Shown here one piece after another: positions 17,819 to 26,070 of a stretch of 64,000 nucleotides of DNA. The stretch comes from Beijerinckiaceae bacterium. Its GTDB lineage: Bacteria; Pseudomonadota; Alphaproteobacteria; Rhizobiales; Beijerinckiaceae. The translations under genes were made by a program, and so were the position numbers. The stretch covers positions 248,001 to 312,000 of the forward strand of contig CANGJJ010000001.1 of NCBI GenBank assembly GCA_947454485.1. Reading direction: 5' to 3'. How positions within the stretch are numbered: the first letter of the stretch is position 1; every line of letters begins with the position of its first letter. The notes under the pieces are model-generated. The model had not been told where the DNA came from and made no database searches. It saw only the letters and a list, made by a program, of their open reading frames with translations.

Positions 17819-18685
17819 ATGATCTATTTCCAGGTTCTGGCGAACGGGCTGGTCCTTGGTGGCCTCTACGCTTGTATTGCCGCCGGCTTTTCGCTCGTCT
17901 GGGGCGTGCTGAATGTCATCAACATTCTGCATGGTACCTTCATCGTCCTGGGCTCTTATATCGCGCTCTTCTCTTATAATTTTCTCGGCATCCACCCCTT
18001 TATCTCGGTGATCACAGCTGGCGCACTGCTCTATCTGATCGGTCATCTGGTTCAATCAAGTCTGATCAATCGCGTCATTGCTGCGCCCGTTTTGATGACG
18101 CTTACTTTGACCTTTGGTCTTGACCTTCTTCTCAACAATCTGATGCTCGTCGCATTCAAGGCCGATTATCGCAAGCTCGTTCTCGACAATCCGCTCGGGC
18201 GGCTTGAGCTTGGTCCCATCTTCATGCCGCTGGACCGCATCGCGGCCATGGGGCTTGCCCTTCTGCTGACTTTCTTGCTGCATCGTTTGCTGCGCGATAG
18301 CCGTATTGGGCGCGCCATCATCGCCGTGCGTATGGATCGCGAGGCAGCCTCGCTGATGGGTGTGAATGTTTCGCGTATCAATGCCATCACCTTCGGCCTT
18401 GGCGCGATGATGGCGGGGGCTGCTGGCAGTCTGCTCAGCATTGTCTATCCCATCTCGCCGCTCAACTCAGGCATGTTCTTGGGCAAGGCCTTTGTGATTT
18501 GCGTTCTGGGTGGCTTGGGCAGCGTGCCGGGTGCAATTGTGGGCGGTTTGGCTTTAGGCGTGATCGAAAGTTTTGGCGCGATCTGGTTTGGCCCAGAGCA
18601 TGCGGTGACGATCTCCTTCACGCTGCTCATTTTGATCCTGATCTTTCGACCGGCGGGCCTTATGGGCAAGAGGGGATTCGAATGA
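17819..18685 (+). CDS. LIV-type ABC transporter permease (LivH family)
   Basis: This 288-aa permease has about eight transmembrane helices and the family segments NGLVLGGLYACIAAGFSLVWG at the N-terminus and VNVSRINAITFGLGAMMAGAAG, with the EAA-like loop that docks to the ATPases. It ends with the ATGA overlap into the next permease gene. Together with the LivM-type partner it forms the membrane channel of the importer whose receptor is encoded just upstream. Confidence 0.93.
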   Translation: MIYFQVLANGLVLGGLYACIAAGFSLVWGVLNVINILHGTFIVLGSYIALFSYNFLGIHPFISVITAGALLYLIGHLVQSSLINRVIAAPVLMTLTLTFGLDLLLNNLMLVAFKADYRKLVLDNPLGRLELGPIFMPLDRIAAMGLALLLTFLLHRLLRDSRIGRAIIAVRMDREAASLMGVNVSRINAITFGLGAMMAGAAGSLLSIVYPISPLNSGMFLGKAFVICVLGGLGSVPGAIVGGLALGVIESFGAIWFGPEHAVTISFTLLILILIFRPAGLMGKRGFE

Positions 18686-19611
18686 AGCACTGGCTCTGGC
18701 TAGCTGCGTTTGTCGCCGCTTGTGCGCTCGTTCCTCTTTTTGGCAACAACTACGCGCTGCGCTTGGCAACGATCATGTGCCTTTACGCAGGGCTTGCCTT
18801 GTCGTGGAACTTCATTGGCGGCATGGCGGGCTATCCCTCTTTCGCGACAGCCGCCTTCTTCGGTCTGGGCGCTTATGTCTCGGCCGTCTTGCAAGCTAAG
18901 GGCGTTCCCTTTGTTGCAGCCTGGGCCGCAGCGGGTTTTGCTGCAACCATCTTCGCTGCGTTGATCGGCATGGCCATCTTGCATCTCAAGGGCCATTATT
19001 TTGCCATTGCAAGTCTGGCAGTCGTTGAAGTGTTGCGAGAAGTGGTAAACACAGCCGAAGGCCTCACAGGCGGCGGCATGGGCATCAATATTCCGCTGCA
19101 AGGCATGAGTGCTGATGTGCAAGCGCGCCTGTTCTTCTTCGTCATGTTGACCATGACCGTTGTGCTGCTCGCCGCCACGATCATCGTCAGCACGAGCAAA
19201 CTGGGCTTTGGTCTGCGCTGTATCAGCCAGAATGAAGATGCTGCCGATATTCTTGGCATCAACACGACCTTTTATAAGGTCGCCGCCTTCAGCCTGTCGG
19301 CCTTCGGTGTCGCCATCATCGGCGCGATCTATGCCTCTTGGGTGCAATATATCGAGCCGCCAGATGTGTTCGATATTCTTTATTCCGTGAAGCCTCTGGT
19401 CATGGTTCTGCTCGGCGGTCTGGGAACGATCTTTGGCCCCGTCATTGGTGCTGTGCTCTATCTTGCGCTTGAAGAACTCGTCTGGCGCAATTTCCTCACC
19501 GTTCATGCCGCCGTGCTTGGTGCGCTCATTGTGGCGCTGGTTCTCTTCTTGCCCAATGGTGTGGGCGCGATGTTCCGTCAATGGCGTAAACGCCCCGCGG
19601 TGCAGTCATGA
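18682..19611 (+). CDS. LIV-type ABC transporter permease (LivM family)
   Basis: This is the second permease, 309 aa, with the LivM signature LALSWNFIGGMAGYPSFATAAFFGLGAY near its N-terminus and GLRCISQNEDAADILGINTT as the coupling loop. It starts within the stop of the LivH-type gene (ATGA) and in turn overlaps the next ATPase gene by 4 bp. In-frame codons upstream of this ATG lie inside the previous gene and do not fit the family. Confidence 0.93.
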   Translation: MKHWLWLAAFVAACALVPLFGNNYALRLATIMCLYAGLALSWNFIGGMAGYPSFATAAFFGLGAYVSAVLQAKGVPFVAAWAAAGFAATIFAALIGMAILHLKGHYFAIASLAVVEVLREVVNTAEGLTGGGMGINIPLQGMSADVQARLFFFVMLTMTVVLLAATIIVSTSKLGFGLRCISQNEDAADILGINTTFYKVAAFSLSAFGVAIIGAIYASWVQYIEPPDVFDILYSVKPLVMVLLGGLGTIFGPVIGAVLYLALEELVWRNFLTVHAAVLGALIVALVLFLPNGVGAMFRQWRKRPAVQS

Positions 19612-20351
19612 CCGCTTTGCTCGAACTCAAAAATGTCTCGCGTCGCTTTGGCGGTCTTGTCGCCGTCAAGGATGTGTCGGTCAGTATCAAGCAGGGCGAG
19701 ATCGTGGGTTTGCTGGGGCCGAATGGCGCGGGCAAAACGACCTTGGTGAATGTTGTCACCGGCGTTCATCCTGCGACCGGTGGCAGCGTGCTGTTTGAAG
19801 GGCGCGACATCACCCATATGCCAGCATTCCGCATCGCGCGGTCAGGCCTCGCGCGCACTTTCCAGATCGTGCAGCCCTTCCCCAAGATGACGGTGGTGGA
19901 GAATGTAGCCGCGGCAGCGCTCTTTGCGGGTGGTGCGGGCGGCATGCAGGAGGCTTTTGAACTCGCCCGCCGACAGCTCGAATTTGCAGGCCTTGCTGAT
20001 GCAGCTGATCAGATCGCCTCGACGCTGACCTTGGCCAAGCGCAAGCGCCTTGAATTCGCCAAGGGGCTGGCGATGAATCCCAAGCTGCTGATGCTCGATG
20101 AAGTCAATGCAGGTCTCAATTCTGCTGAGGTCGAAGACGCTATGCGTCTCATTCGCCGCATCGCTGACTCTGGTGTCACCATTCTCATCATCGAACATAT
20201 TATGAAGGTCGTTCTGTCGGTCAGCGATCGCCTTTTGGTTTTGCATCATGGCGAATTGATCGCTGATGGATTGCCTGCAGAGGTGACGAATGACCGGCGT
20301 GTGATTGAGGCCTATCTCGGCAAGCGCTATGCGGAGAAGACTGAGCGATGA
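19608..20351 (+). CDS. LIV-type ABC transporter ATP-binding protein (LivG family)
   Basis: The 247-aa ATPase has Walker A GPNGAGKTT, the LivG-specific insert ITHMPAFRIARSGLARTFQ, and Walker B LLMLDEVNAGLN. The expected LSGGQ signature is degenerate: TLTLAKRKRLEFAKGLAMNP stands where LPYGQQRRLEIARAL is usual. That loss of the glycine-rich signature is seen in some LivG-type proteins and may be compensated by the partner ATPase. ATGA overlaps couple it to both neighbours. Confidence 0.9.
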   Translation: MTALLELKNVSRRFGGLVAVKDVSVSIKQGEIVGLLGPNGAGKTTLVNVVTGVHPATGGSVLFEGRDITHMPAFRIARSGLARTFQIVQPFPKMTVVENVAAAALFAGGAGGMQEAFELARRQLEFAGLADAADQIASTLTLAKRKRLEFAKGLAMNPKLLMLDEVNAGLNSAEVEDAMRLIRRIADSGVTILIIEHIMKVVLSVSDRLLVLHHGELIADGLPAEVTNDRRVIEAYLGKRYAEKTER

Positions 20352-21073
20352 GCACCAGCGCTGCAAAACTCCATGCGCAGAATCTGCAAGCCGCTTATGG
20401 CGATGTTCAGGTTTTGTGGGATGTGTCACTCACCGTCAATCGCGGTGAGATGGTCTGTATTGTTGGGTCCAATGGTGCAGGCAAGAGCACGTTCCTGCGC
20501 TGCGCCTCTGGTCTGCTGGGCATTACGGGCGGCCAGCTCTTGGTGGATGGTGAGGATATGGCTGGCGCATTGCCAGACGCATTCCTGCGCCGCAAGATTG
20601 CACATGTGCCCGAAGGTCGGCGACTGTTTCGCGCCATGAGCGTGCGCGACAATTTGCTGATGGGGGCTTATCTGCGCCATGACAAAGCACAGATCCGCCA
20701 AGATCTCGAACATGTCTATGAGATCTTCCCAATTCTCGCGGAGCGGCGCGATCAATATGGCGGCACTTTGTCGGGTGGCGAACAGCAGATGTGCGCCATC
20801 GGACGAGGCATTATGAGCCGCCCCGAACTTCTGATGATCGATGAATTGTCGCTGGGCCTTGCGCCGCGCGCGGTCGAATTGTTGATCATCGCACTACAGA
20901 CAATCCGCAAGTCCGGCACAGCCATTTTGCTCATCGAGCAGGATGTGATGACCGCGCTTGAACTGACCGAACGTGCTTATGTGCTCGATCGTGGGCGTGT
21001 GGTGAAGGCTGGTGTGTCAGCTGTCATGGCTGATGATCCTGCCATTCGCGATGCCTATATGGGCCAGCTCTAA
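20348..21073 (+). CDS. LIV-type ABC transporter ATP-binding protein (LivF family)
   Basis: The 241-aa second ATPase has Walker A GSNGAGKST, the full signature LSGGEQQMCAIGRGIMSRP, and Walker B LLMIDELSLGLAP, as in LivF proteins. It ends the transporter part of the operon; a RidA-like gene follows 34 bp later. With its intact signature it can complement the degenerate one in the LivG-type partner. Confidence 0.93.
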   Translation: MSTSAAKLHAQNLQAAYGDVQVLWDVSLTVNRGEMVCIVGSNGAGKSTFLRCASGLLGITGGQLLVDGEDMAGALPDAFLRRKIAHVPEGRRLFRAMSVRDNLLMGAYLRHDKAQIRQDLEHVYEIFPILAERRDQYGGTLSGGEQQMCAIGRGIMSRPELLMIDELSLGLAPRAVELLIIALQTIRKSGTAILLIEQDVMTALELTERAYVLDRGRVVKAGVSAVMADDPAIRDAYMGQL

Positions 21074-21107
21074 TTCAACCTGAGTTCGAAGAGATGGAGA
21101 AGTGACC

Positions 21108-21860
21108 ATGGCAGAAGTTTTGACCTTCCCTGAGGGCGGCTTCCGCTTCGTGAAGGGCGTCTTTCAATATTCGGCTGGCGTTGCAGCAGAGCCGGGCTTT
21201 GAGATCCATCGTGCACGCTTCACCAATCCTGTGCCATTGGCAGAAGGTTTCGCGCGGATCAAAGCACATCTGGAAAGTATCGGCCGCCCGCTGACAGCTT
21301 TCTGTGCCTGCGAGCTGCGCTCACCTGCGCCTTTCGATGATGCTGGCTTTGAGGCTTTCAATCGCGGCTATATCAAGCCACTCGAAGCTTGGGGCATCTT
21401 TCGCGATGGGCTCAATCCGATTGCGCGCAGCAATGTCTGCCCTGAACTCGACAAGCCCGCCGAGCCGTCGTTCTTTGCTTTTTCCTACACTGTGCCCTCA
21501 ACCAATGCACCCGACACATTCGTTGTTGCGGGCAGCGGTGAGTCCCCCGAAGGCAATGCGAGCTACAAAGACTTTGCCGTGCGTCCCGGCGATCGCTCGC
21601 CTGACGGTCTTGCTGAGAAAGCACGTTTCGTTTTGGGCGAAATGGAGCGCCGCATGGGCGCGCTCGGCTTTGGTTGGACAGATGCAACCTCAGCGCAGCT
21701 CTACACCGTTTATGACATCCACCATATCATCGGCTCAGAAATCGTTCGTCGTGGCGCGATGCGCGGTGGCCTCAACTGGCACTTCTGTCGCCCGCCGCTC
21801 GACATCCTTGACTATGAGATGGATGCGCGCGGCGTGAGGACGGAGATTGTGCTGCGGTAA
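21108..21860 (+). CDS. Uncharacterised protein with RidA-like C-terminal part
   Basis: The 250-aa protein probably belongs to the operon of the molybdenum hydroxylase and importer. Its second half (VLGEMERRMGALGFGWTDAT, then VYDIHHIIG and FCRPPLDILDYEMDARG) has the order of elements seen in RidA/YjgF proteins, which form trimers that hydrolyse reactive enamines and imines or act in ring-opened intermediates. The N-terminal half is not recognised, though it contains CACELRSPAPF. A role in handling a nitrogenous intermediate of the pathway is an inference. The ATG is chosen because GGAGAAG lies seven bases before it. Confidence 0.6.
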   Translation: MAEVLTFPEGGFRFVKGVFQYSAGVAAEPGFEIHRARFTNPVPLAEGFARIKAHLESIGRPLTAFCACELRSPAPFDDAGFEAFNRGYIKPLEAWGIFRDGLNPIARSNVCPELDKPAEPSFFAFSYTVPSTNAPDTFVVAGSGESPEGNASYKDFAVRPGDRSPDGLAEKARFVLGEMERRMGALGFGWTDATSAQLYTVYDIHHIIGSEIVRRGAMRGGLNWHFCRPPLDILDYEMDARGVRTEIVLR

Positions 21861-21884
21861 GTGGGCCGCAGGCCGTTGTGTAGT

Positions 21885-21910
21885 ATGGCCTGATTAAGAA
21901 CTCAGGCCAT
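21885..21910. terminator. Inverted repeat between convergent operons
   Basis: ATGGCCTGA and TCAGGCCAT form a perfect 9-bp inverted repeat with an 8-base loop, placed across the stop codon of the UbiD gene and just after the RidA-like gene. It could end transcription in both directions, but there is no clear T-run on either side. Confidence 0.4.
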
Positions 21911-23366
21911 CTAGCAGATAGCCGAACTTCTCACGCGCCTTGCGCGCAACTTCGGGGCTTGGCGTATTGGAAGCGGGAAACTCCGCACGCCAATGCCACG
22001 GACGGCATGCGTTGATAATGGCGACCGAATGGCTCATATCGCCATCCTTGCGTTTCTGCGGGGACAAGCGCGGATCGGCTGGGGAATCCCATGCGCCATC
22101 GAGAATCTGGATTGATTCTTTGGGATCGCTGCGCGTCAGCATCGCCCAAATCAGCGCTTCAAGATTGGTCACATCGACATCTTCATCGGTCACGACAATA
22201 TATTTCGATGCATAGGCAGAGCCGCCGCATTGCGCCGCGATCGTGCCAGCTTGAACCGCGTGACCGGGATAGCGCTGTTTGATAGAAACGCCATGGAACA
22301 TGCGCGCCCCACCAACTTCGTGGCACCAGACCTGCTGCACATCAGGGACGCCAGCATTTGTCATATTTTGCTTGATCGTTGCTGATCGCATGACCGCGCG
22401 ATAGCGCGCCATTTCGTCTGGCCCGGCCCCCATGGGCGGGACGCCCAAAAGAATGGGGTCATTGCGATGATAGATCGCTTTCACGTCAATGACGGTGCAG
22501 GGTTTTGCGCCGCCTGCATAGTGCCCCGTCCATTCGCCAAAAGGACCTTCAACAATCTTGCGGTCGGGATGCACATAGCCTTCCAGTACGATTTCAGCAT
22601 TGGCCGGAATGGGAAGACCAGTGATCTTGCCCTTCACCATTTTTTCTGCGCGTCCGCGCATTCCACCAATCAGGTCAAACTCAAATGTGCCATAGGGGGC
22701 TTCAAGGCCGCCTAGCAAGAAGGCGAGTGGGTCTCCGCCGACCACCATCACGACGGGCATGGGCTCGCCCTTTTTGAAATATTTGTCGCAATGGATCGCA
22801 CCATGATGGCCCGCTGCCATCAAAATTCCCACTGTCTTCTCGTCAAAGACCTGCCCGCGATAAGCGCCGGCATTGTGCCAGCCTTCATCAGGATCTCGCG
22901 TGATTGAATAGGTGCCTGTGCCGATATAGCGGCCGCCATCTTTCTCATGCCAAATAGGCGAGGGAAATTTGGTCACATCAACATCATCACCCATGAGGAT
23001 GTTTTCGAATATCGGGCCTGTTTCCACAATTTCGTGAGGAATATGTTTTTGGGTGGTCAAAAAGGCATCGCGATAGCCATCGCTTAACTCCGACTTTGTC
23101 AATTCGGTCGGAAATCCAAGCGTCATATTGCGGCGGCGCCCTGCGAACATATTGAGGAGTAGACGAAAGCCCTTGGGGCAACCTTCCACATCATCAAATA
23201 CGACGCAGGGACCGTTTTCGGCACGCAGAATCGCTTCAGCTACAAGGCCGATATCTTCGTGCCAATTTGCATGGCTGACAGTACGCACTTCGCCAAGACG
23301 TTCGGCTTCCGCGAGCCATTCGCGCAGATCATTATAAGCGATTACCGGTTTTGAATTTCCACTCAT
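21894..23366 (-). CDS. UbiD-family prenylated-FMN decarboxylase
   Basis: This 490-aa enzyme belongs to the UbiD family, which uses prenylated FMN to remove or add carboxyl groups on aromatic, heteroaromatic or unsaturated acids. It shows the family blocks DVTKFPSPIWHEKDGGRYIG with GTGTYSITRDPDEG, the cofactor loop AGHHGAIH, GPFGEWTGHYAGG with the catalytic Glu region, and VVTDEDVDVTNLEALIWAM. It ends in a short helical tail. No UbiX flavin prenyltransferase is seen in the window. It is the last gene of a minus-strand operon after a Bug receptor and a Rieske oxygenase, so an aromatic or heterocyclic acid is the likely substrate. Confidence 0.9.
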   Translation of the reverse strand: MSGNSKPVIAYNDLREWLAEAERLGEVRTVSHANWHEDIGLVAEAILRAENGPCVVFDDVEGCPKGFRLLLNMFAGRRRNMTLGFPTELTKSELSDGYRDAFLTTQKHIPHEIVETGPIFENILMGDDVDVTKFPSPIWHEKDGGRYIGTGTYSITRDPDEGWHNAGAYRGQVFDEKTVGILMAAGHHGAIHCDKYFKKGEPMPVVMVVGGDPLAFLLGGLEAPYGTFEFDLIGGMRGRAEKMVKGKITGLPIPANAEIVLEGYVHPDRKIVEGPFGEWTGHYAGGAKPCTVIDVKAIYHRNDPILLGVPPMGAGPDEMARYRAVMRSATIKQNMTNAGVPDVQQVWCHEVGGARMFHGVSIKQRYPGHAVQAGTIAAQCGGSAYASKYIVVTDEDVDVTNLEALIWAMLTRSDPKESIQILDGAWDSPADPRLSPQKRKDGDMSHSVAIINACRPWHWRAEFPASNTPSPEVARKAREKFGYLLDGLSS

Positions 23367-23444
23367 CACTTACCCCTGATTAGGCTTTGACCTGCGTAGC
23401 TCTTGAACTCGCCGCTTGCGTAAGGCAATTGCTGCTGCTCACTC

Positions 23445-24467
23445 TCAAGCGCGCTCTTTTTCTATCAATTGCTTGAGCATTCTGCGAGCTCGCAACTGTG
23501 CCGCGTCGGCCGTCAAGTCAACGAGATTGCTGATATCACCAGCGCTGAGATTTTTTTGTTCAGCCTCGAGCATCACAGCGTCTTCGAGGAAAGTCGCTTT
23601 GGAGCCCTCATAGAGCAACTTCGATGTTTCGCTGCTTTCAAGGTCAAAGTTGCGCGCGAAGCAGAACATATAATGTGACGACTCTTCGGTCTCAGGCGTG
23701 ATCAAGTGATTGGACCAGATCGTAATGCCCTTCGAACGATCACCTTCAGGGGCGCCCGTGCCAGTCGTTGCACAACCAACGTCCAAATAGACAGTGGCTG
23801 GTGCCTTCCATGTCACCCATTGCCAGCGGTCCACATTAGTCTCGAAATTTCCTACTTTCTTGAAGAGTGGCGGAGGGATGAAGTCGATCATCCAACGGCC
23901 CACGCGTACGCCATCTGGAAGGGGCTCAACGCGTGTGGGCGTCGTGGCTTCGCGCGGATCACCCGCAATGGTCTTGCGATGGACATAGCTGACATGCGTC
24001 AGGTCCAATAGATTGTCGACCAGCAATTGGTAGTTTGCTTTGAGATAGATGTAACCGGGAGTGGCGGTCCATTCGGGAGATTCGAGCCAGGTGAGACTTG
24101 GAATCAATGTCTCGTCGCATTTCTCAGGATCTCCCATCCAGATCCAGATCACCGTCCACCGCTCAACGATGGGATAAGAGCGAACGCGCGCTTTGGGAGG
24201 AACCGTGTCTTGGCCAGGTGCAAGGACGCAGGCGCCTGAATGATCAAAGCGCAGGCCATGATAGCCACATGCGATTGTTTCGCCGACGACTTCGCCTAAA
24301 GACAGGGGGGCGGCGCGATGACAGCATTTGTCTTCTAAAGCGTAAGGTTTGCCTTCATCCGTTCTGAACAGGACAACCTTTTCGCCAAGAAAAGTGCGCG
24401 CAAGCGTTTTGTTTTTTTCGAGCTCGTATCCCCAAGCCGCTGCGTACCACGCGTTTCTCAGAAACAT
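23445..24467 (-). CDS. Rieske non-haem iron oxygenase, vanillate O-demethylase-like
   Basis: The 340-aa oxygenase component has the Rieske [2Fe-2S] ligands C48, H50, C67 and H70 (CCHR and CGYHG). The mononuclear iron site DLTHVSYVH gives D155, H158 and H163. Length and the N-terminal RNAWYAAAWGYEL match the vanillate O-demethylase/dicamba monooxygenase group, which demethylates or hydroxylates aromatic ethers. No reductase gene is adjacent, so electrons must come from elsewhere. It lies between the Bug receptor and the UbiD gene on the same strand. Confidence 0.92.
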   Translation of the reverse strand: MFLRNAWYAAAWGYELEKNKTLARTFLGEKVVLFRTDEGKPYALEDKCCHRAAPLSLGEVVGETIACGYHGLRFDHSGACVLAPGQDTVPPKARVRSYPIVERWTVIWIWMGDPEKCDETLIPSLTWLESPEWTATPGYIYLKANYQLLVDNLLDLTHVSYVHRKTIAGDPREATTPTRVEPLPDGVRVGRWMIDFIPPPLFKKVGNFETNVDRWQWVTWKAPATVYLDVGCATTGTGAPEGDRSKGITIWSNHLITPETEESSHYMFCFARNFDLESSETSKLLYEGSKATFLEDAVMLEAEQKNLSAGDISNLVDLTADAAQLRARRMLKQLIEKERA

Positions 24468-24513
24468 ATTCCCCCTCCAATTGCTTGTTCAAGCATCATA
24501 GGCTGTGTTGGCT

Positions 24514-24537
24514 GGCTTTCTGCGCATGCGGAAAGCC
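24514..24537 (-). terminator. Hairpin between Bug receptor and Rieske gene
   Basis: GGCTTTC and GAAAGCC form a perfect 7-bp stem around a TGCGCATGCG loop that is itself self-complementary. It lies right after the stop of the receptor gene and before the oxygenase gene and lacks a T-run, so differential messenger stability is more likely than full termination. Confidence 0.5.
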
Positions 24538-24544
24538 GTGTGGT

Positions 24545-25510
24545 TTACTTCGTCATTGTGGCCTTCAGAGCAGATGTCCACATGCTGACTTCTCGCTGCA
24601 TGAATTGCGTAAAGTCTGCGGACGACATGGGGTCTGCCTTAATGCCATCACGTGCAAAAAAAGCTTTTACGTCGGGCTCTTCAAAGGCGCTGATAACCTC
24701 TTTGTTCAAACGCGCCACAATATCATCCGGTATGCCGCGCGGCCCCGAGATTGAAAACCAGGTGACGGTCACAAGGTCTGGATGACCCAGCTCCTTTAAC
24801 GTCGGGGTGTTGGGAATATCCGCCAATCGCTCAGCAGAGGTAATGGCAATCGGTCGCAGGCTACCAGCCAATACATGCTCTCGTGTCGTCGACCAGGTCA
24901 TGCTGCCAACCTTCACATGGCCTGAGATGAGATCGACAATTGCCTGCCCGCCGCCCTTGTAGGGAATGAGGGACATTTGGATGCCTTCCTTATGCCCAAG
25001 ATATTCGGCGACCACATTGCCGGTCGTTCCCAAGCCAGGAGACACATAGTGGACGCCAGCTTTTTCGGCGCGCCCCATCGCCAGAAAGTCTGCGTAAGTT
25101 TGGATCTCACTCGATGAGTGAACGCACAGCAGATTGGGTGGGCCGCCCAGATAGGCGATATGAGTGAAATCGTGAATGGGATCGAATTTCGCATTCTCAT
25201 TCATGAGCGGCGTCAGAACATGAGATGGCAGTCCTGAAATCATTAGCGTGTAGCCATCAGGCGCAGCGCGCATGACGGTTTGGATGCCGGTCAGTCCGCC
25301 ACCGCTTGCTTGGTTCTCGACATAGATCTGCTGGCCCAACTTCTTACTGATATGGTCGGCAAACAATCGTCCCATGACGTCGCCAGCTCCGCCAGCCGCC
25401 CATGGGACGATCAGTCGAATTGGTTTGGCAGGCCATTGCTGCGCCTCCACCGCTGCAGACAACAGAAAGAAGGAGGTGCCAACCAAAAATGCTCTCAGGA
25501 ATTTTCTCAC
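24545..25510 (-). CDS. Bug-type solute-binding protein, classical branch
   Basis: This receptor has a signal peptide (RKFLRAFLVGTSFFLLSAAV, ending VEAQ) and the classical Bug pattern: WPAKPIRLIVPWAAGGAGDV, the ASGGGLTG ligand loop, APDGYTL and a C-terminal helix. It differs from the two FYKGK-type receptors at 5-9 kb and is probably the uptake receptor for the compound attacked by the oxygenase and decarboxylase downstream in the same operon. The start is GTG with a G-rich stretch (GGGGGGA) upstream, since this gives a normal signal peptide. Confidence 0.88.
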   Translation of the reverse strand: MRKFLRAFLVGTSFFLLSAAVEAQQWPAKPIRLIVPWAAGGAGDVMGRLFADHISKKLGQQIYVENQASGGGLTGIQTVMRAAPDGYTLMISGLPSHVLTPLMNENAKFDPIHDFTHIAYLGGPPNLLCVHSSSEIQTYADFLAMGRAEKAGVHYVSPGLGTTGNVVAEYLGHKEGIQMSLIPYKGGGQAIVDLISGHVKVGSMTWSTTREHVLAGSLRPIAITSAERLADIPNTPTLKELGHPDLVTVTWFSISGPRGIPDDIVARLNKEVISAFEEPDVKAFFARDGIKADPMSSADFTQFMQREVSMWTSALKATMTK

Positions 25511-25858
25511 GGACAATCCCCCCGTTCTTTTATTATTTATTTTTGGAGGTTTACATAAAGCGAGCAAAATGACCAGAGCTCAGCAAGTAGTCTCGTTTGA
25601 TCTTTCGCTGCAATTTTATGCAGCAGCAAACCTGTTGCAGCTATTCAAATGTTGACTGTGATCGCGCATGCCAACGAGGCGCGGTCCTGGCTCCTCAAGT
25701 GCAGGTCATGTGTGCGAGAAGGGGTGTTCGGCAGAGCGGAATTATCCGTCAAGATCGATGCCGCGATGGCATTCAAGACATGGCGTCAACCCTGTCGGGC
25801 TTAGGCGCAATATCCCTGCTTATTCGGCAGGGTGGGTTTGTCTGATGCGCTCGGGATT
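25511..25858. other. Non-coding stretch left of the att repeat
   Basis: No gene is supported in these 348 bp. They should contain the promoter of the minus-strand receptor operon. A CCCTGC/GCAGGG hairpin at about 25815-25833 lies where the terminator of the tRNA-Arg gene would have been before the element integrated. Past the att repeat, 25911-26070 is also non-coding and holds the left integrase arm repeat. Confidence 0.5.
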
Positions 25859-25910
25859 ATTGGCGCACCCGACACGATTCGAACGTGTGACCTTTGCCTT
25901 CGGAGGGCAA
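25859..25910. repeat. attL: 52-bp copy of the tRNA-Arg 3' half
   Basis: This stretch is identical over 52 bases to the 3' half of the tRNA-Arg gene at the far end of the element, from the anticodon stem to two bases past CCA. It lacks the 5' half, so it is not a tRNA gene but the duplicated core left by site-specific integration. The integrase gene begins 160 bp to its right. Confidence 0.93.
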
Positions 25911-26024
25911 TTCCTAGCCTACGTTTTGATTTGCTGCGGTTTGGTCCCATCCAAAAATTATCGAAAAAACAATGATTTTTGGACGATTTTGTTTGATCGC
26001 GTTTGACCAGAGTTGAAAAAAGCT

Positions 26025-26050
26025 GGTAGCTATTTGGTAGCTTGGCTGAA
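26025..26050 (+). repeat. Left 26-bp repeat, probable integrase arm site
   Basis: This 26-base sequence matches the one near the right end of the element at 24 of 26 positions and lies in the same orientation. Each copy contains two GGTAGCT units 11 bases apart. Position just inside the att core and next to the integrase gene fits arm-type binding sites of tyrosine integrases. Confidence 0.7.
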
Positions 26051-26070
26051 AAAACGCTGACGGTGCATGC

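Noticed and set aside
25859-25910. A second tRNA-Arg gene
   Set aside because: Only the 3' half is present; the D-arm and 5' acceptor strand are missing, so it is an att duplicate.
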